Shown: piece after piece, positions 48,106 through 61,934 of the stretch | Position numbering within the stretch: the stretch's first letter is position 1 | Layout of the letters: every line of letters begins with the position of its first letter | Assembly (NCBI GenBank): GCA_000442125.1 | Contig: KE546983.1 | Location: forward strand, 625,581 to 689,580 | Length of the DNA: 64,000 nucleotides | Reading direction: 5' to 3' | Source: Opeltia flavorubescens | Lineage: Eukaryota; Ascomycota; Lecanoromycetes; Teloschistales; Teloschistaceae | Translations under genes and position numbers: made by a program | The notes under the pieces: generated by a model | Told to the model about the DNA's origin: nothing | Database searches by the model: none | The model's input: the letters and a program-made list of their open reading frames with translations, nothing else

Positions 48106-51100
48106 TATATTTTTATTATTATTATTATTCAAATTTTTTATTTCCTTTTAATTTTTATTATTTATTATTTTATAATTAATAAATTTAATTATTTTAATAG
48201 TAATAATATTCCGGGCCTATAATTTTTATTTTTTTTATTTTTATATTTCTTTCTATTACTATTTAGATACTTTATATTATTCCCGTTTTTATATTTTATA
48301 TTAATTCTATATATATAATACCGCTTTTAGTTTAAATAGAAAAAAAAAAATTATTTTTATATTAATAAAAAATAGGGATAATATTATCTAGAAAAATTAA
48401 TATAATAATAATAATTTAATTATATTTATCTATATTTAAATATTATAAAGTATATAATTAATTATATATCTTTTTAAAAAATAGTAATATATTTAATATA
48501 GATAATAGCTATATTTAATATTATAAAAATTATTATAAAAATAATCGAATAAAAATAGGAATAATTTATTTTTAAACTATAATACTAGTATAATAAAAAT
48601 TATTTTTAATAGAATATATAAAACGTTTTTTTTAAAATAAAAATTTTCTAAAATTTAAAATTAACTAATTTTAGTTTTAATAATAGTTTTAAAAATTATA
48701 TTTTAAATAATTTTACGAATTAAATAGAAAAATAATATAAAAGGGATTAAAAATTTAATAATTTTTTAATATTTTCTAATTTTTTAAAGTTTTTTAACTA
48801 GATTAATATTAGATCGAAATTTAATTATTAAAATAATTATTATAATTTATAATTAGGTTTATATTTATAAATATATTTTTATAAAAGCTTTAAATATTTA
48901 GCGGATAATTTATATAGTATTTTATTTATTATTTTTTTAATAGTTATTTTAATTAAAAGTTTTTTTTTAAAAATATCTATAATATAAATATTAGTATTAA
49001 AATATAAACTAAAAATTAAAATTTTATTTTAAAAAAAAAATATAAGATAAAAACCTAGCTAATTTTCGAAAATAACTAATTTTATATATTAAAATACGTT
49101 AACTTTTACTACTATAATAATTACTATAGAAAATAGTTAACTATATAGTAATTAAAAGTTCTAATAATAAAAAACTAAAAAATTAAATAGATAAAAGGTA
49201 TTTATTAAAGAAAAAAAAAATTTTAATAAAAAATTCCTTTTTTAAATTTAGAAAAATAATAAAAATTTATTAATATATTACTATTAATTTAATTACTTTA
49301 TTATAATTTCTATAATTTCTATTAAATTAATTAAATTTTTTTTTTATATTAATTAAAATATTATAGTAATTATTATAATAGTTTATTTTACGGAAATATT
49401 TAAATAATAAAAAAAATTAAAATTTAATATTAGCGGGTATATCCGGCGTTAATAGATTATAAGGTTTTATATATTTTATATTATTTTATATTTTCTATAA
49501 TTACTAACTTTTTTTTTTTTATATATATATTAATTTTTTAAGCTTTAATTTTACTAGTTTTTATAATTAATTAATTATAAAAATTAATATAACAATAATA
49601 TAAGTTAAAAAAAAGCTTATAATATAAATATTTTTATCGCTAAAAAATTTAAAAGATAAAAAATAAAAAAATAAAAAAAATATTAATATATTACTATATA
49701 ACTAAATTTTTATAATTTTAACTAAATTTAATAATATTAATATAGATTTTTATAAAAGCTCTATAATTATAAAAAAATAAAAAACTATATTTTAATTTAA
49801 TAAATATTAATATAAAACTTTTAATATAAAATATATAAAATTAAATATTTTTTATTTTTATTTTTTTTTTTTTTTTAGTATATTATAGTAAATAGATTAT
49901 TATAATAATTACTTTAATATATAATTAATATAAAGCTTTTAATATTAAATATAAATAATCGATTGTTTTTTTTTTTTTATTTTTATATTAGTAGCGCTAT
50001 ATATCGAAAACTACTATAATAATTATTTTAATTTATAGCTATTATAAATATTTTATTATAAAGTATATAAAATTTATTTATTTTTATTTTTTTTTTATTT
50101 CTATCTATTTTAGATTATAGATAATTATAATAATTATTTTAACTTATACTTTATTATTATTAGATTTTATAGTTTCTAATTATAGTAAATTAAAAAAATT
50201 AATAAAACTTTAATTAGAATATAAATTAGAGAAAAAATTAAATTAAAATCCGTATAGAAAAAAAATAAAAGAATATTTAAAAGATTTTATCCTAAAAAAA
50301 ATAAAGCTAGAAAAAAAAATTAAATCGATAGATAATCTCTAGAGTTAAAAATATTATAAAAAAAATTAAAAAATACTAAAATATATTTTTTAAAAATTAA
50401 AAGACGATAATAATAATAGCGATATATTTAAAAATCGAATAATAATATATTATAATAATTTTTATAATAATATAAATATTAAAATAATAATTTTAGAATT
50501 ATTTAAAATAGATATATAATAATATATATAACTTAAGTTAAAGTTAATTATAATTTTAAAGATATATATATAAAAAATAATAAAAATTTATATTTTTAAA
50601 ATATTTTAAATAATAAAAATAATAATANTAAATTTTAAATATAAATATAATAATTTTTATATTAATTTAAATTTCTAAATTTTATAGTTATAATATTAAA
50701 ATTTTTTATTAATTATAAAAATAAAAGTAAATATATATTTAAAAAAATTAATAAAAAATTATAAAAAAAAGTTTAATATATAAAAAATACTTTTATTTTA
50801 TTCCTTTTTAATTTTAATTTATAAAAATTATATTTTATTTAAAATAAATATATTAAAATATATATTTATAAATTAATATATTTTAAAAACTATTATTTTA
50901 ATTTTTATTATTATTTAAAAAAAGTTTTAAAAATATTAATAATTTTTAAAATATAATTATAGTAATTATTATAATAGATATTTTATTAATAATTCTAAAA
51001 TAGATATATTAATATAAATTTTTCTCTATTTTATAAATATTTTTTATTTATTAAAAAAATTATTTTTCGGAATATAATAATATACTATAAAATATTTTAA

Positions 51101-54100
51101 AAAAAAAGCTATAAAAAAAGTTAATATAAATTATTAAATTTTATTTAGTAATAAAAAGATAAAAAAAAATATTTTTATAATAGCTAATTAAATATAAATT
51201 TAATAGTTAATAATATAAAAAATATTTATTATATTATAAATACAATCTAGTTTATTAAAAATTTTTTTTTAATAGTTAAATATTTAATAAATAAAAATAA
51301 CCGCTAATTTTTATTTAATAAAAAAACGTATAAATATATAAAATAAATTATATTAATTTAAAAATATTATAAAGATTATAATAAAATTAAAGCTTAATTA
51401 TTTTAATTAAATTTTTTTAGTTTTTAAAATATTATTATATTAAATTTAAAATATTTAATACTATAAAATAAAATATTTATAAAAAATATATATATTATAA
51501 ATTTAATATTATAAATATAAAAATATTTATTAAAAAAATTAAATAAAATTTTTTTTAAAATTTTATTTATTTTTTATATTTATTATTTTTATTATTTATA
51601 TTTTTTATATTATTATATTTTATATTTAATTTTTATTTAAATTAATAATATATATTTTATTTATATTAATTAAAAACTCTTATAAAAGAATCTTTTTTTA
51701 TTATTATTTAATATAATTACTATTTTTATTATTTTATTTTACCCTTTTAAAATTCTATAATTTCTAAAAAATAAAAGTTTAAAAGAATAAAAAAATATTA
51801 AAGTAATAGAATCGGGTTTAATAAAAAAAAATTTTTTTATCGAATTTATTTTAACCGGATAGTATTCTTTATTTAAAAATATTATAATATTTATAAATAA
51901 ATCTAGAAACTAGAATTAGTTTTTATTAATTTAAACTAATTTTTATTAAAAAAAATTTATTTTTTATAAATTCAAGTAAAAGATTAAAATTTTTAGTTTT
52001 AATATTTATTTTTTTTAAATTTATTATAAAATTTAAAATTTAATTATTAAAATAATTATTATAATTTACTTTTATATTTATATAAAATTTTATAATATAA
52101 AAAAATTTTTTATATACTCGCGGTTTTTTTTTATTTTTTTAAATATCGAAATTAATTAAAAGTAGTACTATTATTTAAAATAGATTTTTATATAAAAAAT
52201 AATTGTTTTTTTAAAAATATAATAAAGCTCTAAATATATTTAATTAAAGTAAAAAAAATTTTAATTAATTATTTTTATTTAATAAATTATAAAAAATTTA
52301 TTTTTATTTTTATTATTTATATAATCTACCGATTTTTTTATTAATATTATATTTTAGTTAGATTTTTTATTTTAAATTTTTTTTTTATTTAAAAGTTTAT
52401 TTATAGCGAGATTTTATAATATAATATATTTATTATTAATATTTTTTTAAAAATAATATTAATAAATAATTATTTTTAAATAAATCGTTAATAGATAATA
52501 TAATTTATAATTATTATATATTCGGCTAGCGATTAAAAATAAAGTTTTATTTATAATAGTAGCTAATACTATATTAAATCTATTTTATATTATTTATATT
52601 AAAATAGGAAACCGAAATTCTAATTCTATTTATTATTATAGAATAAGTTTATTAAATTTATTCGAATTTTTATTAAATAAAAAAGAATTTATAAAATTAT
52701 ATTAATAAAAAAACTATTTATTATAATAACTACTATAATATTTATATATATTATTTATAATATTTATTAAATTTATTTATTATTTTAATTATAATAATAC
52801 TTTAATTAATATTATTAAATAAATTATTTAATATTATTATATTTAAATATATTATAATCTATTTATTTAATTATCTAATTATACTAGATCTTTTATATTA
52901 CTAACTAATATATTAATAATATATATTTTTTAAAACTTACTAATAGACTTTAATTTAAAAGGTACTTATTTTATTATTATTCTAACTTATAAATTATATA
53001 ATAGCTAAAAATAAATAAAATAAAGTTACTTTTTTATATAATAGCCCGAAATCGGTTAGAATTTAATTATAATAAGCCTGAAACTTTTTATAAGCTATAT
53101 TAATTATATTTATTATAATTTTTTTTAAACTATTTTTTTTAACCGATTTTTAATAGTATTAAAATAATTAAAAAAATAATTATATATTTAAAAGGAGAAG
53201 TAGATTATAAAAGCTTAAATTATATTTAATATTTTTATAAAAATATAAAAAGGTTTTAATATCTAGATAAAATATTAAATTTAATTTTATTTATTATTAT
53301 TTAAACGAAAATATTCTATTTTTTTTAATTAATTAAAAAATAAATCTAGTTTTATTTATAAGTTATATATATAAATAAATATATAAATTATTAAATCCTA
53401 TTAATTTATAATATTTTAAAAAAGTTTTAATAGATATCGGGTTTAAAAATATTTTTATTTTTTATTTAATAGTTTTTTAATAAAAAAATTATTTTATTTA
53501 AATTAAATATTTTAAAATTAAATATTATAAAAAATATTTTTATAATTCCCGTTTATATTAATATAAACGTTTAATTTATATATTTTAAATATATTATTAT
53601 TATTAATAAATATTATTTATTAAAAAATCGGATTATTATAATAATTATTATATTATTTAATAAAAATTTTATATATTTTTACTAATATAATTAGTAATTT
53701 TTTTTAAATTTACTAAACTATATTTTTATTTTTTTTATTTAATTAATTTCTTTATAACTTATTATTTATAAAGTTTATATAAATATTATTTAATAATATA
53801 CCTAAAACTAGTTATAATATATATATTAAATATAATATATATATTAGTTTCGAGTTAAAATTATTATTATTTTTTAAAAAATTATAATCTTTTTTAAAAA
53901 TATTAATATATTATATAATATTTTAAAAATTTACTAAAATATTTTTAAATATTATTTTATTATTACTAGCGTTATTTATAATAATAGCTAATATTTTTTT
54001 TTAAAATTTAAATTTTTAAAAAATTCCTTTAACTATTTTTATAAAATATAAACTAATATATTATTTTAAAATATATTTAAAACTAATAAAAATTTTATAT

Positions 54101-57100
54101 TAATTCTAGATTTTATTAATAAAAAATATAATAATTAATATATATAACTAATAATTTTTTACCGATTAATAATTAAATATAATTAAAACTTTTATATATT
54201 AAAATAAAATATTAAATAATTATTTTTTAATATTATTTAAAAATTTAAATAGATAATTTTAAAAAAATAATAAATTAGATAATTTAATTATTTAATTAAA
54301 ATATTAAAATATATAAAAAACTTTAATATTTTTTATTATAATAAAATTTTAATCTATTATAATAATTTAATATAAGAACTAAATATTAAAATTTTTATAT
54401 TTTATATTTTTTAAAAAAATCTTCTATTTAATAAACTAAAAGTTAAAAAAAATAAATATATTTATATATAATATAGTAATTATTATAATAATATTTAAAT
54501 TAAATATATTTTATTTTTTTATAAATTTTAAAGAATTAAATAAAAAAAGTCTATAATTTTTTACTTTTTTTTTATATTTAAATATAATAATATATATTTT
54601 AATTATATTTATTTTTTACCCGTTTACTAGATATATAAAAACTAATTTATATTATTTATATATTATATTAAGCTTTTTATTAAATATTATAGTATATTTT
54701 TAATAATAATTCTATATTATTATTTTTTTATAACTATTCTAGTAAATATATTTAGGTTTTTTTTTTAAAATAAGAAATAATTTAATAAGTACGGTTTTAT
54801 TATACTAGAAAAACCTTACGTTTTTCTTTTATATAAAGATAATTATAATTTAATTTATAAATAAAAAATAAATTTATATTAAATTATAATCTATTTAACT
54901 GCAAAAAAAAATTTAAAAGCTATTTAGTAAATTAAAAATTTAAAAAATCTTTTTATAATTATATAAAAAAGATATTAAAGTAAATAATTATAAAAAAAAA
55001 ATAAAAAACTATTAAAAAAAATAAAATTAATATATTTTTATTAATATATTATAAATTATTATTATAATAATAAAATATTACGCTAGTTATTTACCGTTTT
55101 TTTTCTAATATTTTTTTTTTTAAATTTATTTAAGGTTTTAAATTATTTCGCTAAATTTTAATATTTATATTTAATTATTATTTACTAGTAAAAAAATAAA
55201 CTATAATAATTAATATAATAATTTTTAAAAAATTATAAATTAAATATTATAATTAATATTATAAATATTTTAATATTAAAATATTAGATTAATTATTTAA
55301 TATATAAAAACTCGAATATTAAAATAAAAATAATCGAGTAATATTAAATAATTTATATAAAAATTTAAAAGAAAAATAAATATTTTTATTATTTTTAAAT
55401 TTTTTTTTATTATTTTTATTATTAATATTTCTATTATATTTATTTTTAATTTATATATTAAAAGAATTTTTAATCTATTAGCTTTAAAAATTTATATTAA
55501 AGTTTTTCCAAGTATTTTTATCCTTTATATTTAAATAAATTTAAAATATTATATAGAAAAAAACTAGAATAATATAATCTAACTTTAAAAACTATAGAAT
55601 CTATTAGAGATAATAAATCGGAATAGCCGATTTATAGATCTTTTCTTAATTATTAAAAAATAACTATTTAAAAAATAAAAAAAAAACTATTTAAATTAAT
55701 TAAATAGAAAATTTTATTAATATTCCGCTAATTAATTAAATAGAAAATTAAAGGTAAAATTTAAATAATTATTAAATACTAGATCTTTTATTATATAATT
55801 TTAAAAGGGAAAAAAAAAAAAAAAGATAATATTATTTCTAAATATTTATAGTAATTTTTATATTTATTTTTTAATTAGTTTCTATATTTTATAAAATATA
55901 CTATTTATAAATATTAATTAAATTAATATTTTTTAAATAANTATTTTANNNANTTATTNNNNAAATTTTTATTAAATTATAAAAAAAAAATATATATATT
56001 TAATTAAAAGCTTTTAAAATTTTTTAAAAAATTATAAAAATATATTTAATATATTAATTTAAATATAAAATAACTTTTTAAAATAATATACTATATATTA
56101 ATTACTTTAATATCTAATTTTTATATAATTTACGCGAAAAGAATAACTTTTTTTTAAAAAAATATAGTTTTAATAAAAAAAATATAAAATATATAAAAAT
56201 TAAAAATTATATAATAAATTTAAAATATATAAATATTTTATTATTATAATAATTACTATAATATTCTATTATAAAAATTAGACTAGAGTTTTAGATTAAA
56301 TTCGATCTAATTTATTAAAATTCTAATCTATATAAATTTTAGAAATTCGTTGAAAATTTAATCTAAATTTAATCTATACCGGATTAGATATAAATTTAGT
56401 ATAGATTTCTTTAATTTATTCCGATAAATAAATAAATTATTTTATTATTAAAATAGGTATATTAATATTATTATTCTCGATATTTAATAATTTCTAAAAT
56501 TTTGCAAGCTTTAAAGTAGATTATTATTTTTTCGTGTTTTAAAAAAACGGGATTGCGCTAATAAAATATTATTCCGTAATTTTTAGTATAATTTAAAAAA
56601 TTAAATATTTCAGTTCGTATTAAATTTCACGGATAGTATTTTATTATAGAAGTTATTAATAAAAGTTTTTTATAAATACTAAAAATATTAAATTATTAAA
56701 GTTTAAATTCTAGTTAAAAATTTTTATTAATTATTAAATATTTTATACTACTAATTATTTTTTATCTATTTATATAATCTATTTTTATTATATATAATAT
56801 TTTTTTTTAACGAATTATATAACTATAAATTAATATCTAATATATTTTTATATTTTTTATAATAATTATTCCTATTTTTTAAACGGATAATTTTTTAAAT
56901 ATATTTTAATATATATTTAATCTATTTTTAAATATATTTTTAAATTAATTATTTATTTTAATAATATAATTAAATTTATTTAATTTATTTTTTAATTTTT
57001 AAAATATTTTTTTAAATTATTATTTACTTTATTTACAGTTAATATAATTTAAATATAATAAAATCTAGCGAATTTCTATATTAAATTATATATAATATAT

Positions 57101-58215
57101 TATTATTTATTTAAACCCAGTTTTAATATTTTAAAATATATATTAACGTTTTTCTTTTTTAAATAATTATTTTAAAATAATTTTTTTAATATTTTTTTAT
57201 AAATAGTATAAATTTAAAAATTAGTATTATTTTTTAATAATACTATTAGTTAATACCGTTTTTTTTTAATTTTTTTATTATTTTTTTATTTATTTTATTT
57301 TAGCGCTATATAAATTTTTTATTATCTATATTTTTTAGTTTTATACAATATATAATAGTAAATAATTTTTATTTTTTTTTAATATTTATTTTAAAAGATT
57401 TATTAATTTTTAATAAATATTTCTCGGTTTTTTTTTATTTAATTTAGATTTTTAGTTTTTAAATATAATATAGCTTTTTAATATTATAACTAAAATATTT
57501 TTAAAATATAAATTCTATAATTTTTATCTATTAACGGCGAATATATAACGGTTTTATAAATTTATTTACTTGCTATTATATACGAATTTTACTATTATAT
57601 ATATTTAAAATAACGCTATTTTTATTTAATTAAATAATATTTTTTTAATTTTTTTAAATAAATTTCTATTATAATTTTTATAAAAATAGGCTTTATTATT
57701 TATTTATATAAATAAAAGCTATTTTAAACTAGAATTTTATATATAATCTAATTAAATATTTTTTAAATATATATTATTATTATAATTAAAATTTTATATT
57801 TATTTCTAATAACGTTCTTTAAATTTTTAATTATTTTAATCTTTTATTTATCTTTTAAAACTTTAAACCGCTTAAAATACGGTAAATTTACTACCTATTT
57901 AAGTTTTTAAATAGGCTTTTTAACTAGATTCTACTCCCTAGTTAATATTTTCTTTTTTAGTTTACTAATCGAGCTTTATAATAAATTAATAATAGTAATT
58001 ATTTTATATTAAAACTAATTAAATTATAGATATATAAATATTTAAATTTATTTTCTAGTAAAGTTAATTTAGTAATTAGAGGTAGTTTTTAACGCTATTC
58101 CGTTTTAAAAAAATATATATAGCTTTAAATCTAACGAATCTAAAATAATTTAGATATAAATAAATAATTTAAATATAAATAAATAATTTCTAGTAAATAG
58201 ATAGTAAGAAAAATT

Positions 58216-58695
58216 TTTATTTACTAGTAAATTTACTAGTGGGGGCTAAATGTTCTCCGGCGCTAAGAACTAGTGCATATTGGAAACTTTTGTTGTTATC
58301 TTCCGTAGCGCAATCCCGCTTTTTCAGGGCACGAAGGGATAAGCCTTTTATCAAATTTCCGAGGCGCGATCGTGGCAACAATGGAAACCCTGACCGCGTC
58401 CTCTTAATTGCCGGTGAGGATATTCATGCACTTTGCAATCACGGGCGCTTGCAGATGGGTTGAGATCATCAATGGGGGCCTTGAAAGAAGGCTCTCGGCA
58501 AATGAGGCTTCGTGGCGTGCCATGGTGCTGTTGAGGTGTGGCCCATAGTCGCCAGCCTTGCAGGACCTGATACGACTAACTCCCTTCAGCCTGATGAGAT
58601 CCTTGTAAACCCAACACTCCCCTCATCTTCTAGCTCTCGTAACCTGAACATCTTCTTTCCAAGATGTTTGCTCTGCTTCCCATTGCAATTGTGAT
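58216..58695. other. edge of AT-rich block and upstream region of the HET gene
   Basis: Begins with a doubled TTTACTAGT motif at the AT border (about 58211-58232), then normal GC. Two short plus frames (58239-58463 and 58512-58694) have no motif and probably represent promoter and leader sequence. Confidence 0.45.
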
Positions 58696-61636
58696 GTGTA
58701 CAAAATTAACAATATGGATCACTTGGTAAGACCCAGCAACCGCATCGCAATTGATGCAGTCCCAGTCTTCAAAGCTTCTCTGGATCTTTACGACGGCCTG
58801 GGCTTCGAAAACTTTCCCAGTCGCGTCGAGTATACATTGCAAGAGCCGGTAGCACGACAAGCACGTGCTACCTTCATGCAGGGATGGCTTTACTTTGGTC
58901 TTTTGCGCGAGATCCTCGGAGACGATCTACACGTAGAAGATTTTGTCTCCCTTGCACCTCCGGATCATCAACAATACATGCCAGACCAGTGGTATCTTAC
59001 GACCGTGAAGCTGCCTATATATCTCCAAAATTGCTCGGGTTTCAAAGCCCGCAGTGTCCTGGGCTTCTACCTTCCGACGAAACTACCGGTCCGTCTGCAA
59101 TCTGGTCTGCTCGCTTTTGTGATAGATGAGTGCAATCGATACGAGCAACTCTATGGTCAGTCGTCTGAGACTGATCAAGGAGCCTTACCATTGGTACTAC
59201 TATCCATCCGAATCTTGATTCAGACACTAGACAGGTTCAGCGACCACTACTGTTTGATCCCACTCAAAAGCCATATTCCGGACCCTGTGTACGGAGAGAG
59301 CTTGTTATCTATCCAACCAATCCAGCAGCATATGCTCCGACAGTCGTCAGTGTGGTGCCCGCACCAAGTACAGTATCTTGTCAAGACATTCTCCTACCAT
59401 ACCCTAGTCTACTTGGCCGAACTGAAGCGAGACGTGGCTGATTGGGTCGACCACAGTCGTTGCTCCAAGGAGAGTCGTTGCGTTGCCTACAACATCGATG
59501 ATACGACCTTTGAAGGTAGACACGTCGGTAAATGCTCCGGCTGCACACGGATTGATGCTCCTCTGGAAGAAATGATGTCAATACTCGAAGCCGGCGATAT
59601 CCCTCTCCTTGCTTGTCACCATGATGGCAGAGATCTACAATTATCGTATATTAAACTAAGCTCTTCCACCCAATACACGGCCGTCTCGCATCTCTGGTCG
59701 GATGGCCTTGGGACCCCCTCTACAAACTCGTTGCCAAAGTGTCAGCTGCAACGCCTCGTTGAGCGGGTCCAGGTAGCAGAGTCATATGGACGCAAGAAAA
59801 GCTGGTTCGGTAAAAAGGGGAGATATATAAAATTAGCAACAGATCCGACGCTCATGTGGCTCGATGTCTACTGCGTACCTGCTTCCACAGCCTCCAATGA
59901 TCTCGCTCGAATAAAATCTCTGAAAGCTGCTGCTATCAACCGCATGGTACCCACCTACGCGTTGGCCCGACAGACACTGGTCTTGGATTATGAGCTGCAG
60001 CACTACACTCCAATCACCACAGATGCAGTACAAGCCGCTGCCGAAGAGGAGTTCCTTGCACGGATGGTGATCAGCGGCTGGCGCTCGAGGTGCTGGACAC
60101 ATCAGGAGTCTCAGGTCTCTCGGCGAATACTGATACAATGTCGTGGGTCAACGGTCGCTTTCGACCACAGCCTCTATCGTCCACCACGACCCCAATCGAG
60201 GGTCGGTAAGGAACTCGATATCACAGCGGATGAGATGCTAGCCTGGCGTGGGCAGGACTATTCTGAAGCAGGCTGGCGCGCCTTACTCTACGTTAATAAC
60301 CCGCTGGTGATTCCCAGATTGAAATACGTATGGGGCAGCTTTCATGGCAAGACCACCAGCCAGCCTCGCGATGCACTCGGCATCTTCGCCAACCTAATGA
60401 GACTGAGCGCTGCGCAGATCAGCGCAATGCCGGTTGAAGAGCAGATGCGAGCCATTCTACGCGCGGCCATCAATCTGGAGGGCAAGATACCGACCGGTAT
60501 CTTCTTCTCCCCTAGCCCTCGTCTACCGTCCTCTGTCAGACTGTACGACTTCGATCGATGGATTCCTCGCTTTCCAGGCGAAGGCGGAGATCTGGACTAC
60601 GGAGCTGGTTCCGCTAAAGTTACCCCAACGGGGTTTTACCTACCCATTGATCGATACTATAAGCGGGGCAAAGGTTGTTTTGCTATCAAGATACCAAGGC
60701 CAGATCTAACCACCTTCCACGTCGCATTCGAATCGAGGGTTCTGGAGGTTTCATTGTGCATTCATGGGCAGTTGCCGCAGTTACCGGAGGATGTAACACA
60801 TCTGTTCTTGGTTCTTGCCATGCCGCAGAGCGAGACTGCTTTTGAAGGGGTCGGAGCATGTTTGATCCCGCTTAATAACAATCCTGTGTGTCTCGTCCCC
60901 ATCATCGGTAAAAGGTGGTTCTTTGACGCTGTCTGGTACTGCTCGTTGCGCTTCCGCCAGGAGGTCAAAGACATGACCGCTAGCAGCGAGCAGCAGGACC
61001 CCACCAGTAACGAAACAGCGATGCTGAAACCGGAAGCCGAATCACGCGACGTCGTTATTCGCAGCTGTAAGTGGAATCCAATGAAGTACTAAAATCTTCG
61101 CAATGCATTGCTGACCGTAGCACAACCCAATAGCATGGTACTTCTGGGAAACCCCCAAATCCCTTCTTGGCCGGCGGAGTCCTAGCATGACCTTCTGGGC
61201 CTGGTTCAGCTTCTGGGGCCTCCCCGCCATCGTCATCGGTGTAGCCCCCTTGGTTACCTTATACCAAGACGGCGGTACGACGGGGATCATCTTTATTGCC
61301 TGGTTCATCTTTGCAGCTTCATGCTTCCACCGCACCGCAGGCTTGGTAGAACGAGCGAGGTGGATCCTGGTGATTCAAAGCTACAGCCCTGAATTCGATC
61401 ACAAGGAACAATGGTGGAAGAGGTTGATACGGCAGCTCGGGAAGTTACCAGGGCAGGGGCGGTTTGATATTTTTATATTGATGGTATATGCCTATTGGCC
61501 CTGGCTTGTAATTAGGCCCTGGGAATACGCTTGGGAATGGATCAAGAGGGCTTTTTTGGTGGGGCGGGAGTGGATGAAAGGGAGGCGAGTGGGACGGATA
61601 AGGATTGGGGATGAGGTACCGCTATCTGTGCAGTAG
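58696..61636 (+). CDS. HET-domain protein with C-terminal membrane region
   Basis: Exon 1 (58696-61066) and exon 2 (61134-61636) encode 957 aa. A Cys/His-containing lead-in (CSKESRCVAYNIDD, GKCSGC) precedes the HET domain at about residues 325-480: YTAVSHLWSDG (Trp334), LMWLDVYCV (Asp390) and GWRSRCWTHQE (Trp467), the three family blocks in order. HET proteins act in fungal non-self recognition and trigger incompatibility cell death when activated; many family members are unstudied. Exon 2 adds hydrophobic segments at about 811-834, 838-856 and 901-919, so it is probably membrane-anchored. The start could also be the second Met (58714). The frame is fully open although it lies only about 480 bp from the AT-rich block. 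Confidence 0.85.
61067..61133 (+). other. intron joining the HET exon to the membrane exon
   Basis: 67 bp, GTAAGT...AATAG with TGCTGAC 21 bases before the end. Exon 1 leaves one base and exon 2 supplies two (TCA), keeping the downstream frame. Without splicing the protein would stop at 798 aa and the 150-codon membrane frame would be orphaned. Confidence 0.75.
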
Positions 61637-61934
61637 ATTTGCAGGGTTGGAGAGGGGGAGGTTGGGGCGCATGCCCGGTGTAACCTGAGATATGTCGACG
61701 AACGCTTCGGTGCGGGAGGAAGAGGAGGTCTTTGGTGAGGAGTTGATGGAGGTAGGCTTGCGGGAAGGATCAACAACAGCGGTATATTCGGCCGCATCGA
61801 GATCAGGGAGGGGAAGAAGTAGATCGAGGTGGGAGACGTGCCGGAGAAGCTGATATAGCGTTCGAGCGACAATCGTATCTTTGGTGATTGAGGGGACATG
61901 CAGTTACCGTATCAGAAACAGCAAAGCCATCAAA
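61637..61934. terminator. convergent intergenic region between HET and PD-(D/E)XK-like genes
   Basis: About 300 bp between the two stop codons, probably holding both 3' ends. No canonical AATAAA is obvious. The long minus frame over 61492-61899 is a Pro/Ser-rich shadow of the HET exon. Confidence 0.4.

Larger units (their letters stand above)
38620..58215. other. AT-rich block 2 (RIP-like)
   Basis: About 19.6 kb with the same extreme C/G depletion as block 1, ending abruptly near 58215 where GC returns. It contains a large inverted repeat, two GC-normal islands, a satellite with an assembly gap, a GC hairpin and a 36-bp tandem repeat, each listed separately. Long parts (41.8-44.8, 48.1-56.2 and 56.4-58.2 kb) contain nothing identifiable. 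Undetermined bases also occur at 50628 and 55941-55961. Confidence 0.8.

Noticed and set aside
38620-58215. Regional centromere
   Set aside because: Long AT-rich blocks can be centromeric in fungi, but sequence alone cannot show this, and block 1 has the same composition with an LTR fossil, so RIP is the simpler explanation.
58512-58694. Upstream coding exon of the HET gene
   Set aside because: The frame stops before the HET start, has no domain signal and no convincing donor or acceptor linking it.
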